Source: CAYXUW01 sp964468375 (GTDB lineage Bacteria > Planctomycetota > Phycisphaerae > Sedimentisphaerales > Anaerobacaceae). Taken from it: a stretch of DNA of 20,965 nt. The DNA is taken from contig CAYXUW010000026.1 in NCBI GenBank assembly GCA_964468375.1, positions 1-20,965 on the forward strand, written 5' to 3'. The notes beneath the pieces were generated by a model. That model did not search any database and had not been told where the DNA came from. It saw only the letters and a list, made by a program, of their open reading frames with translations. Below are positions 8,483 to 14,638 of this stretch, one piece after another. How positions within the stretch are numbered: position 1 is the stretch's first letter; each line of letters starts with the position of its first letter. A program made the translations under genes and the position numbers.

Positions 8483-9298
8483 TTATTGAGTGGCTTGCTG
8501 TTCAGCGGGCTGCTGGGACAAGTCCTCCGGCGTTACATTCTTAAAATCGCCTGTAAGCGAGCCTGTTTTTATTCTGACGGCAACAACGTCGTCCTTGATT
8601 ATCATTCCGACCTTGCCCCTGTCCATACTCATATGGCTGAAAGCCAGCCCCGACGGTTCGCTCAGTCTTGTCGCCAGAGCGGGCGAGCTGTCCAGCTTCA
8701 CCAGAACAGCCCCTATCGCCTGATTGATAAGCGCCCCGCAGACCTCGATCATCTTGTTGTCCGAACTGACCTGCTTTATATCATTTTTGCTGTTCTCTAA
8801 TACGCGCCTCAGGATTGCTATCCGCTTTGCGTTCTCATTTGCATACGGCTCCTCGAACACTTCGCTTTCCAGAACCATTTGACAGTCAAAGCTGAGATTT
8901 TCCCACGGCTCGACAAACAAAATCTTCGGCTTTTCATCTGCAACAAGGAGGTATTTGCGCTTAGCGAGCATATCATTCTCATCGAATGCCACCATCGTAA
9001 GCCAGTTCTTATAACCTTTCTTACTCTGGCCGTGCGCAGCGAGAATGCTTTTGCTTTGGCTGAGCAGCTCAAGTTCCGGTATGTAAAGTATAGTCAGGAC
9101 CTCTGCTGAACTGCTATTCTTGAGTAATGTCATATCATAGCTGGCGCGAATCTGGTAGTCGTATGGAGGCACATTGGGAGTGAGAAAGTCAACGACGTAA
9201 CAGTCGCACAGCCCGAAGATGATTAAAGGCGGAAGGCCAAAAACCAAGATATATAGTTTCAAATTCAGACTTTTATGCTTTAGTTTCCGATTGGGCAT
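8483..9298 (-). CDS. Hypothetical protein with N-terminal membrane anchor
   Basis: I do not recognise this 271-residue protein. Its N-terminus is basic (MPNRKLKHKSLNLK) and is followed by one hydrophobic stretch of about 20 residues ('LYILVFGLPPLIIFGLCDCYV'), consistent with a signal anchor. 'FGLC' is a poor lipobox, so a lipoprotein is possible but not supported. The remaining part is soluble alpha/beta in appearance, contains two cysteines besides the anchor pair, and ends in a Gln/Ala-rich tail (QQPAEQQATQ). GGGAG lies 7 bases before the ATG. It begins 16 bases after the ilvC stop, so it is probably co-transcribed with ilvC, though no link to branched-chain amino acid synthesis can be read from the sequence. 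It ends 5 bases from rnpB, convergently. Confidence 0.75.
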   Translation of the reverse strand: MPNRKLKHKSLNLKLYILVFGLPPLIIFGLCDCYVVDFLTPNVPPYDYQIRASYDMTLLKNSSSAEVLTILYIPELELLSQSKSILAAHGQSKKGYKNWLTMVAFDENDMLAKRKYLLVADEKPKILFVEPWENLSFDCQMVLESEVFEEPYANENAKRIAILRRVLENSKNDIKQVSSDNKMIEVCGALINQAIGAVLVKLDSSPALATRLSEPSGLAFSHMSMDRGKVGMIIKDDVVAVRIKTGSLTGDFKNVTPEDLSQQPAEQQATQ

Positions 9299-9314
9299 CG
9301 CTCACTCCCTGCTT

Positions 9315-10319
9315 TTAGACTTCCTTCGAATTTATCCACGTCATCATTTTGCGCAGTTTTCTGCCGACGGTTTCCAGCTGGCAGTCGTGGTCTGCTTTAT
9401 ATAGCTGATTGAATTTTTTCAGTCCGCCTTGGTATTCGTTTACCCATTCTTTGGCGAACTCGCCGGATTTAATCTCAGCCAGTATTTTTTTCATTTCCGC
9501 CTTGGTTTGCTCTGGTATAATCCTCGACCCTCTGGTCAGGTCGCCGTATTCGGCCGTGTTGGAAATGCTGTATCTCATATAGCTCATCCCGCCCTGGTAC
9601 ATAAGGTCAACTATCAGTTTGACCTCGTGCATACATTCGAAGTAAGCGATTTCCGGCTGATAGCCCGCCTCTACTAATGTCTCGAAGCCGGCCTTGATAA
9701 GCGACGTAAGCCCGCCGCACAAAACACATTGCTCGCCGAACAGGTCCGTTTCGGTTTCCTCCTGGTACGTGGTTTCTATAACGCCTGCTCGCGCGCCGCC
9801 GATTCCGTTTGCCCAGGCAAGGGCGATTTGTTTGGCGTCGCCGGTCGCGTCCTGCTGAACGGCCACTAAGTTCGGCACGCCGCCGCCTTTTTCAAACTCG
9901 CTGCGCACCAGATGTCCCGGTCCTTTCGGTGCAATCATCACTACGTTAACATCCTTCGGCGGAACGATATATTTGAAGTGAATATTAAAGCCGTGGCAAA
10001 AACCGAGGGTCTGTCCCGCCTTCAGAACAGGGGCGATTTGCTCCTTATAAATCTTAGCTTGTATTTCGTCCGGCACCGTTACGATAATCAACGTGGCGCC
10101 CTCGCAGACCGTTTTTATGTCCGTCGGCTCGAAACCGTGCCCCTGTGCGAGCTTGAAATTGTCCGTTCCTTCCAGTTCCGCTACCGCCACCTCGATTCCG
10201 CTGTCGCGCAAATTCTGGCTGTGCGCATGTCCCTGGCTGCCGTAACCGATAACTGCTACCTTCTTGCCTTTTAACGCGTCTATCGGCGCGTCCTTTTCGT
10301 AATAAATATTAACTGCCAT
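9315..10319 (-). CDS. ilvC: Ketol-acid reductoisomerase, class I
   Basis: IlvC rearranges and reduces acetolactate or acetohydroxybutyrate in valine, leucine and isoleucine synthesis, using Mg2+ and a nicotinamide cofactor. The 334-residue length is class I. Visible blocks are the Rossmann loop 'VIGYGSQGHAHSQNLRDSG' (24-41), 'GFCHGFNIHF', 'MIAPKGPGHLVRSEF', the metal-binding 'QEETETDLFGEQ' and 'FECMHEVKLIVDLMYQGG', and 'YSISNTAEYG'. The cofactor loop is atypical: where NADPH enzymes usually show L-R-E-G-S-K-S-W, this one reads E48-L-E-G-T-D-N-F55. It therefore lacks the phosphate-binding Arg and both Ser and gains acidic residues. NADH use is a reasonable inference. AAAGGA lies about 12 bases before the ATG. 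Confidence 0.97.
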   Translation of the reverse strand: MAVNIYYEKDAPIDALKGKKVAVIGYGSQGHAHSQNLRDSGIEVAVAELEGTDNFKLAQGHGFEPTDIKTVCEGATLIIVTVPDEIQAKIYKEQIAPVLKAGQTLGFCHGFNIHFKYIVPPKDVNVVMIAPKGPGHLVRSEFEKGGGVPNLVAVQQDATGDAKQIALAWANGIGGARAGVIETTYQEETETDLFGEQCVLCGGLTSLIKAGFETLVEAGYQPEIAYFECMHEVKLIVDLMYQGGMSYMRYSISNTAEYGDLTRGSRIIPEQTKAEMKKILAEIKSGEFAKEWVNEYQGGLKKFNQLYKADHDCQLETVGRKLRKMMTWINSKEV

Positions 10320-10387
10320 AGGCCCAAATTATCCTTTTTTTTTATTTAAAAATTCCGTTTAAACCGTCGTTGTTTGAAGAAAGTAAA

Positions 10388-10415
10388 ATTATATGAGAAG
10401 TTCGCTTTTAAGCAA
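10388..10415 (-). promoter_or_regulatory. Strong putative promoter for ilvC
   Basis: On the minus strand TTGCTT (10415-10410) and a perfect TATAAT (10393-10388) are 16 bases apart. The predicted start gives a leader of about 60 bases before the ilvC ATG. I saw no leader peptide, T-box or attenuator hairpin in that leader. The rest of the 291-base gap (10320-10610) holds a short CCGC-AAAA-GCGG hairpin near 10455-10466 and no convincing gene. Confidence 0.6.
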
Positions 10416-10591
10416 GAATTTTATATGTAGATGCGGTCGGTTTAACTGTATCAGCCGCAAAAGCGGTGGTACTTATGGGACGTGATGTTGCGGCAAAATC
10501 GTTTATTGAGCGGCATACCGAAAATTACAAGTTCTATTAAACACACCCCGGTTTCCGGCCGAATAAGAGCATAGCCACAATGCAGATGCGT

Positions 10592-10597
10592 TATAAT
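10592..10597 (+). promoter_or_regulatory. Perfect TATAAT -10 element immediately before the regulator gene
   Basis: TATAAT ends 13 bases before the ATG at 10611. A start 6-8 bases downstream would leave only about 6 untranslated bases, and no ribosome site is visible, so the mRNA may be leaderless. The -35 region at 17 bases is poor. Confidence 0.4.
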
Positions 10598-10610
10598 AGG
10601 GACTTTTAGA

Positions 10611-11189
10611 ATGGCAAAAGGCAAAAATGTGCTGACGACGGGCGACGTGTCCAAAATTTGTAACGTTGCCCCCCGAACCGTCTCCAAATGGTTCGACAGC
10701 GGCCAGCTAAAGGGCTACCGCATACCCGGAAGCAAAGACCGGAGAATACCCGTTAGTGAGTTGGCCCGCTTTATGAAAGTCCACAATATGCCAACCACCA
10801 GACTCCCCGTCGGCAAAATCCGCGTCCTCATAGTGGACAGCGACGAAAACGCCGCCTCCGCTTTGGCGGATAATTTGAGGACAAAAGCTGATTACGAGGT
10901 GGAAGTCGTTCGGAATAATTTCGAGACCGGCGTAGTCGCTCAGAAATTCGCGCCTCACGTTTTGTTAATAAACCTTTTTGCTGAAGGAGTAGATGCTGCA
11001 GAGGTCTGCAAAAGCGTCCACGGTGATGAGGATTTGCAGACTATCAGAGTGATAGCCCTTGCAAAACATCTAAGCGATTCCGAATCCTCTGCCCTGCTGC
11101 AGAAAGGTTTTGACGGCTACGTATCCGACCCTGCCGATGTTGTTGAGGTGGTGGAGAAAATCGAAGAAACAACAGCGATTATATATTAA
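10611..11189 (+). CDS. HTH (excisionase/MerR-like) plus degenerate response-regulator receiver protein
   Basis: This is a 192-residue putative DNA-binding regulator. Residues 6-58 ('VLTTGDVSKICNVAPRTVSKWFDSGQLKGYRIPG', then 'RRIPVSELARFM') form a winged-helix DNA-binding module of the excisionase/BldC type. Residues 70-187 look like a CheY-type receiver, with the acidic pair at D76 and D78. The phosphoacceptor aspartate is replaced by N121 ('LLINLFAEG', codon AAC). The switch Thr/Ser is A151 and the conserved Lys is D173 ('GYVSDPAD'). It is therefore unlikely to be controlled by phosphorylation. The HTH lies before the receiver, the reverse of most response regulators. No histidine kinase is nearby. 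Target genes cannot be inferred; ilvC is divergent from it. Confidence 0.85.
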   Translation: MAKGKNVLTTGDVSKICNVAPRTVSKWFDSGQLKGYRIPGSKDRRIPVSELARFMKVHNMPTTRLPVGKIRVLIVDSDENAASALADNLRTKADYEVEVVRNNFETGVVAQKFAPHVLLINLFAEGVDAAEVCKSVHGDEDLQTIRVIALAKHLSDSESSALLQKGFDGYVSDPADVVEVVEKIEETTAIIY

Positions 11190-11220
11190 CATTCGCGCCT
11201 TGTAAACTTCCCCGCAGACC

Positions 11221-11433
11221 TTACGCCTTGCCGAGAGTTTTCAGATACTTCTTGGATTTTTTCAGCCCCATCCTCGAAGCTTTTTTCTTTACCGCATCGG
11301 TTTTGCGTTTGACCATCTTGGCTATCTTTGAGGTTGGATTGTTCGGGAAAAGCTTCTTCAGAAGATTTACGTCTTTGGTGGACCAAGGCTTTGGGGCTTT
11401 TTTCCTTTTCACGGCTCTTCTTTTCTTTGCCAT
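11221..11433 (-). CDS. Small basic SANT/Myb-like DNA-binding protein
   Basis: This is a 70-residue protein with about 25 Lys/Arg. The middle, 'PWSTKDVNLLKKLFPNNPTSKIAKMVKRKTDAVKKKASRMGLKKS', has the pattern of a SANT/Myb-like helix-turn-helix (W-[ST]..[DE]...L..L....[ST]..IA..[LV].R...[AS]V..[RK]...LGL). Lysine-rich tails flank it (MAKKRRAVKRKKAPK at the start). It could be a nucleoid-associated or accessory DNA-binding protein. GAAAGGAAG lies about 6 bases before the ATG, a good ribosome site, which decides this start. It stands alone, convergent with the HTH-receiver gene and divergent from metXW. The domain call is pattern-based; proteins of this type are, from memory, common in planctomycetes. 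Confidence 0.75.
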   Translation of the reverse strand: MAKKRRAVKRKKAPKPWSTKDVNLLKKLFPNNPTSKIAKMVKRKTDAVKKKASRMGLKKSKKYLKTLGKA

Positions 11434-11447
11434 TTTACACTTCCTTT

Positions 11448-11498
11448 CACAAAATGTGTTCTTTTGTGTCTGCCCCGGTGTTTGGCAATTGTTGCCAA
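11448..11498. promoter_or_regulatory. Two perfect inverted repeats upstream of the SANT-like gene and metXW
   Basis: CACAAAA (11448-11454) and TTTTGTG (11462-11468) form a 7-bp inverted repeat with a 7-base loop, directly before the ribosome site of the SANT-like gene. TTGGCAA (11482-11488) and TTGCCAA (11492-11498) form another with a 3-base centre. Both sit in the divergent gap and could be operators or RNA hairpins in the small gene's leader. Confidence 0.35.
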
Positions 11499-11589
11499 TT
11501 CAAATACAATTTATGGCCGGCGTTTGATACTGTCAAGTGTTTTTAATAATTCCGAAGAAATATCATTGCTCCCCGCCGCGGTGTTACCC

Positions 11590-11617
11590 TTTACAGTGGA
11601 CGGTTTTTGTATATACT
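11590..11617 (+). promoter_or_regulatory. Putative metXW promoter giving a near-leaderless mRNA
   Basis: TTTACA (11590-11595) and TATACT (11612-11617) are 16 bases apart, each one mismatch from the sigma-70 consensus. The -10 ends 10 bases before the ATG at 11628, and no ribosome site exists between them, so transcription probably starts within a few bases of the start codon. Confidence 0.5.
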
Positions 11618-11627
11618 TAAATCGACT

Positions 11628-13430
11628 ATGGCAGAGAACAGAGAAAACTCGGCAGGCGTCGTAAAAACGCAGAAGGTCCGCGTCGTCCAAGAAACCGACC
11701 CTCTTGAGCTGGCCTGCGGCAAGCGGCTGGGGCCTATCGATGTGGCATACGAGACATACGGCGAACTCAATGACGCGGGCGATAATGCGGTTTTGATTTG
11801 CCACGCCCTTAGCGGCAACGCACACGTTGCCGGTCTGAACAGCCCCGATGACAAAAAGCCCGGCTGGTGGGACGTTATGGTCGGCCCCGGCAAAGGTATC
11901 GATACGAACGAATACTTTGTCATTTGCTCGAACTTTCTGGGCGGCTGCAGCGGGACTACCGGGCCGAGTTCGATTAACCCTCAAACGGGAAAACCTTACG
12001 GCCTGGACTTTCCAATTATAACCATTGCTGATATGGTAAAAGTCCAAAAGCTGCTTTTGGACAAAATCGGCGTAAAAAAACTTCTCAGCGTCGTCGGCGG
12101 CTCCATCGGCGGAATGCAGGTCCTGCAGTGGGCCATTGCCTACCCCGATTTTGTCGGATCGGCGGTAGCGATTGCGACCACGACCCACCTCGGCGCGCAG
12201 TCGATAGCGTTCGACGCGGTCGGAAGAAACGCAATACTGGCAGATTCCAATTTCTCCGGCGGCCAGTATCACGATGGCAAAGGCCCGGATGAAGGATTGG
12301 CCATCGCCCGGATGATTGGACATATAACATATCTCTCTGAGCAGGGTATGAGGTCTAAATTCGGCCGTGAATTGCGCGACGCGGAAAGCTACAGCTACGA
12401 TTTCAACAGCGAGTTTGCCGTCGAGACATATCTTGACTATCAGGGACAGAGCTTCGTGGAAAGATTCGACGCCAACAGCTACCTCTATATAACCAAAGCC
12501 GCCGACTACTTCGACCTTAAAAAGGATTTCGGCTCGCTGGAAAAGGCCTTCGCCGAGACCAAATCGAGATTCCTCGTAATAAGCTTCGCGAGCGACTGGC
12601 TTTTCACCCCTGCCCAGTCCAGTGCGATAGTCGATGCCCTCGCCGCTGTGGGTAAGGACGTTAGCTACTGCGACATCGCCTCGCCCTACGGCCACGATGC
12701 GTTTCTGCTGGAGCCGGAAACTCTGGGCAAATACCTCTGCTGCTTTTTGCAGGCGACGCACAGACCCGCCGACGAGCATCAGCCCTGCTCGTCTTACACG
12801 CAGAACAAACAGCAGCTTGACGAGCTTGAGCATGCGCACAGGGCGCGCGTGGATTACGACCTGATAGAATCCGTCATCGAGCCGGATAGCTCCGTGCTCG
12901 ACGTCGGCTGTGGCGACGGCCAGCTTCTGGTAAATCTCCTTCGCGATAAGAAAATAAAGGCCAAAGGCATCGAGCTCGACCAGCAGCTTGTCCTCGATTG
13001 CGTCTGCCAGCGACTGCCGATTATCCAGCAGGATATCGAGGACGGTCTCGCCTATTACGGCGACAAGAGCTTCGATTACGTAATACTCTCGCAGACAATG
13101 CAAACGGTTAAAAATCCAGAAAAGGTTTTCAAGGAGCTGCTCCGCGTCGGCAAAAAGGTCATTGTCAGCTTCCCCAACTTTGCTCACTGGCGGTGCAGGG
13201 CACAATTGTTTTTCAAAGGCAGCGCCCCCGTAACAAAACGGCTGCCGTTTGAATGGCACAATTCCCCCAACATTCATTTCTTGTCGCTGAAGGATTTCGA
13301 CGATTTCTGCGAAAAGCTCGGCGTTTTGGTGGAAGATAAAATCCCTCTGGCTCGGACTAAACTCGCCCCCGTAAGGTTCGCCCCGAACCTCTTCGCCGAA
13401 CAGGTCATCTACGTAACCAGCAAGGGTTAA
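11628..13430 (+). CDS. metXW: Fused homoserine O-acyltransferase MetX and MetW methyltransferase-like protein
   Basis: This is a two-domain methionine-pathway protein of 600 residues. Residues 1-375 are MetX, an alpha/beta hydrolase that acylates L-homoserine (usually with acetyl-CoA). The blocks 'ICHALSGNAHVAG' and 'NFLGGCSGTTGPSSINP' are present. The catalytic triad is S159 in 'GGSIGGMQ', D323 in 'ASDWLF' and H356 in 'YGHDAFL'. After a Gln-rich linker (about 377-405), residues 406-600 are MetW. It has the SAM-binding motif 'VLDVGCGDGQLL' (423-434), 'LSQTMQTVKNPEKVFKELLRVG', 'FPNFAHWRCRAQLFFKGSAPVT', 'LPFEWHNSPNIHFLS' and 'FAEQVIYV'. metX and metW are adjacent genes in many bacteria; here they are one frame. 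The frame extends to TTG 11607, but the -10 box overlaps that region, so ATG 11628 is preferred. Confidence 0.94.
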   Translation: MAENRENSAGVVKTQKVRVVQETDPLELACGKRLGPIDVAYETYGELNDAGDNAVLICHALSGNAHVAGLNSPDDKKPGWWDVMVGPGKGIDTNEYFVICSNFLGGCSGTTGPSSINPQTGKPYGLDFPIITIADMVKVQKLLLDKIGVKKLLSVVGGSIGGMQVLQWAIAYPDFVGSAVAIATTTHLGAQSIAFDAVGRNAILADSNFSGGQYHDGKGPDEGLAIARMIGHITYLSEQGMRSKFGRELRDAESYSYDFNSEFAVETYLDYQGQSFVERFDANSYLYITKAADYFDLKKDFGSLEKAFAETKSRFLVISFASDWLFTPAQSSAIVDALAAVGKDVSYCDIASPYGHDAFLLEPETLGKYLCCFLQATHRPADEHQPCSSYTQNKQQLDELEHAHRARVDYDLIESVIEPDSSVLDVGCGDGQLLVNLLRDKKIKAKGIELDQQLVLDCVCQRLPIIQQDIEDGLAYYGDKSFDYVILSQTMQTVKNPEKVFKELLRVGKKVIVSFPNFAHWRCRAQLFFKGSAPVTKRLPFEWHNSPNIHFLSLKDFDDFCEKLGVLVEDKIPLARTKLAPVRFAPNLFAEQVIYVTSKG

Positions 13431-13431
13431 A

Positions 13432-13560
13432 GTTGGGTTTGATTGGGTTTGTTTTGACCAAGTGTCCAAAGTGCATTTTCCGCTACAATTCCTTATTAAT
13501 ACTGTGCTTATAAACATTTGACTTTTTGAAAAATTGGGTTTGTTTTGCATAATTTACTTT
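13432..13560 (-). repeat. Dispersed-repeat-like tract (QNKPNF/AKQTQF type) with internal direct repeats
   Basis: The 15-mer ATTGGGTTTGTTTTG occurs at 13442-13456 and 13533-13547, and a shorter copy of its first half begins at 13432. On the minus strand one frame reads 'QNKPNFSKSQMFISTVLI' and another 'YAKQTQFFKKSNVYKHSI'. From memory, near-identical spurious translations recur as tiny hypothetical proteins throughout Phycisphaerae assemblies. I take this as a non-coding dispersed repeat rather than a gene. It lies right after the metXW stop. Multicopy status cannot be tested in this window. Confidence 0.5.
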
Positions 13561-13579
13561 TTTTTGATTGAATTTTCCT

Positions 13580-13731
13580 TTCAGCGCGGACAATCTCCGC
13601 TTGGGTTTCCGACTGCTGTATAAACAGTGAAACTCCGTTACAAGGTTAAACCTATTAAATCGTTTCTGACTCGGACCTGCTGGTCCCACGACCTTGCCCT
13701 GCTGGGCGGTATGCAGTCCTTTTAAGGACTG
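13580..13731 (-). ncRNA. Candidate structured small RNA made of six consecutive hairpins
   Basis: Six perfect stem-loops follow one another (given as + strand arms). They are CAGTCCTT/AAGGACTG at 13714-13731, GCCC/GGGC at 13696-13707 and GGACC/GGTCC at 13673-13686. The rest are AGGTT/AACCT at 13643-13653, CTGT/ACAG at 13616-13627 and GCGGA/TCCGC at 13586-13600. The second and third share the same loop, AGCA on the minus strand. A near-consensus minus-strand promoter sits just upstream, and its predicted start falls at the first hairpin, which fixes the strand. No protein-like frame or known RNA family was recognised; SRP RNA, tmRNA and cobalamin riboswitch motifs are absent. The 3' end is uncertain, with no clear terminator. 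Confidence 0.45.
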
Positions 13732-13737
13732 GGGAGT

Positions 13738-13765
13738 ATTATACCAAATTTCAGGCAAAAATCAA
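13738..13765 (-). promoter_or_regulatory. Strong minus-strand promoter with extended -10
   Basis: On the minus strand TTGATT (13765-13760), 16 bases, then TGG-TATAAT (hexamer 13743-13738). The -10 is perfect and carries the extended TGn. No protein gene lies downstream on this strand, so it presumably drives the hairpin-rich RNA at 13580-13731. Confidence 0.6.
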
Positions 13766-13774
13766 GGGGAAAAG

Positions 13775-13879
13775 TTGCTGTTGGTTAGTGCTGCCGTATG
13801 CCCGCGAGTCGGAAACGAACAGTGAGTATGCGTAAGCATACGTGTGAAACAGTATCCGAGCAGGAGGCAGTAACAGCAA
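13775..13879. other. Stem-closed structure with GTAA-tetraloop hairpin, possible second structured RNA
   Basis: TTGCTGTT (13775-13782) pairs with AACAGCAA (13872-13879), and CTGCC (13791-13795) with GGCAG (13866-13870). TCGG (13809-13812) can pair with CCGA (13856-13859). At the centre GTATGC-GTAA-GCATAC (13826-13841) is a perfect hairpin with a GNRA-type loop on the + strand. A long closed rod with internal loops could be a 6S-like RNA or the transcript end of the nik operon; the family and strand are unresolved. Together with the preceding two elements this accounts for most of the 473-base gap 13431-13903. Confidence 0.3.
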
Positions 13880-13903
13880 GATAAATAAGAAACGGGTCTG
13901 TAC

Positions 13904-14629
13904 CTATTGCCGGAATTTAGCTGGAGTTTCGAGGCCGTGGGTGGTCATTAGTTTTGGGTCGGACATTATTTTTTCGGCGGGGCCGTCGGCGACGATTCGG
14001 CCTTCGTCGAGCAGGACTACGCGGCCGGCAATTGAGGCGGCGAAATCCATATTAGCGGTCGTGATGATGAGGGTCTGCGGCAAATCGGCGAGCAGCTTTA
14101 CGAGATTGTTGCGGTTTCGAGGATCGAGCGAGCCGTCCGGCTCGTCGAGCGTGATTATCTTCGGCGACATTGCGAGTATGGTAGCAATGGCGGCGGACCT
14201 TTTCTGTCCGGCGGAGAGATGGTGCGGGGCCTTGTCGGCCATATCAGCCAGCCCGACGGTTTTCAGAACGTCGGCGACGCGTGCCTTTACCTGTTCTGGT
14301 TCAAGGCCCATATTCAGCGGGCCGAACGCGACGTCGTCGAACAAAGTCGGCATGAACAGCTGGTCGTCTGGGTCTTCAAGGCAGGAGCCGATGATGGAGC
14401 GGATTTTTTTGAGGTTTTTGCCGCTGATTTGTAGACCGTCGATGAGCACTTTTCCTGTTCCCGTTACGAAGCCGGCCATCGCGAGCAGCAGGGTGGATTT
14501 ACCCGCGCCGTTTGGGCCGATGAGCGCGAGCGACTGGCCGTGCTCGATGGTCAAGTTAATATCATCGAGGGCGGCTGTGCCGTCCGGGTATTTGTATGAA
14601 AAGTTTATTATCTCAATTGCGTTCGGCAT
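13904..14629 (-). CDS. nikO: Nickel/cobalt ECF transporter ATP-binding protein with altered Q- and H-loops
   Basis: This 241-residue ABC ATPase energises the NikMNQ nickel transporter. Walker A is GPNGAGKST (38-46), 'DPDDQLFMPTLFDDVAFGPLNMGL' is the segment typical of CbiO/NikO ATPases, the signature is LSAGQ (138-142) and Walker B is 'IITLDEP' with the catalytic Glu kept. Two normally fixed residues differ. The Q-loop position is E85 ('SCLEDPDDQ' where 'VFQDPDDQ' is usual). The H-loop position is A192 ('ITTANMD' where 'ISTHDLD' is usual). The D-loop region reads DGSLDP. These read cleanly from the DNA (ACC GCT AAT). Hydrolysis could be slow, or the protein may work with another ATPase. It is the last gene of the operon, 9 bases after nikQ. 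Confidence 0.92.
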   Translation of the reverse strand: MPNAIEIINFSYKYPDGTAALDDINLTIEHGQSLALIGPNGAGKSTLLLAMAGFVTGTGKVLIDGLQISGKNLKKIRSIIGSCLEDPDDQLFMPTLFDDVAFGPLNMGLEPEQVKARVADVLKTVGLADMADKAPHHLSAGQKRSAAIATILAMSPKIITLDEPDGSLDPRNRNNLVKLLADLPQTLIITTANMDFAASIAGRVVLLDEGRIVADGPAEKIMSDPKLMTTHGLETPAKFRQ

Positions 14630-14638
14630 TAAAGAATC

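Noticed and set aside
10412..10540. Short + frame reading '..GLTVSAAKAVVLMGRDVAAKSFIERH..'
   Set aside because: It has no good start or ribosome site, no recognised family, and overlaps the ilvC promoter region; probably chance.
11511..13550. Long minus-strand open frame (679 codons) antisense to metXW
   Set aside because: It is entirely opposite a clear MetX-MetW frame, its translation has no recognisable domain, and its first residues come from the intergenic repeat.
13483..13758. 91-codon minus-strand frame across the hairpin RNA region
   Set aside because: Its ATG lies upstream of the predicted transcription start, inside the promoter spacer. The translation has low-complexity repeat-derived ends, and the hairpin series explains the sequence better.
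13775..13879. CRISPR array or attachment site
   Set aside because: No regularly spaced repeats with unique spacers, no integrase, and no tRNA duplication are present.
13431..13903. SRP RNA, tmRNA, cobalamin riboswitch or NiCo riboswitch in the gap
   Set aside because: I looked for the SRP GGAAG loop, the tmRNA tag region, the B12 box and the NiCo core and saw none. The region is also downstream, not upstream, of the nickel operon.
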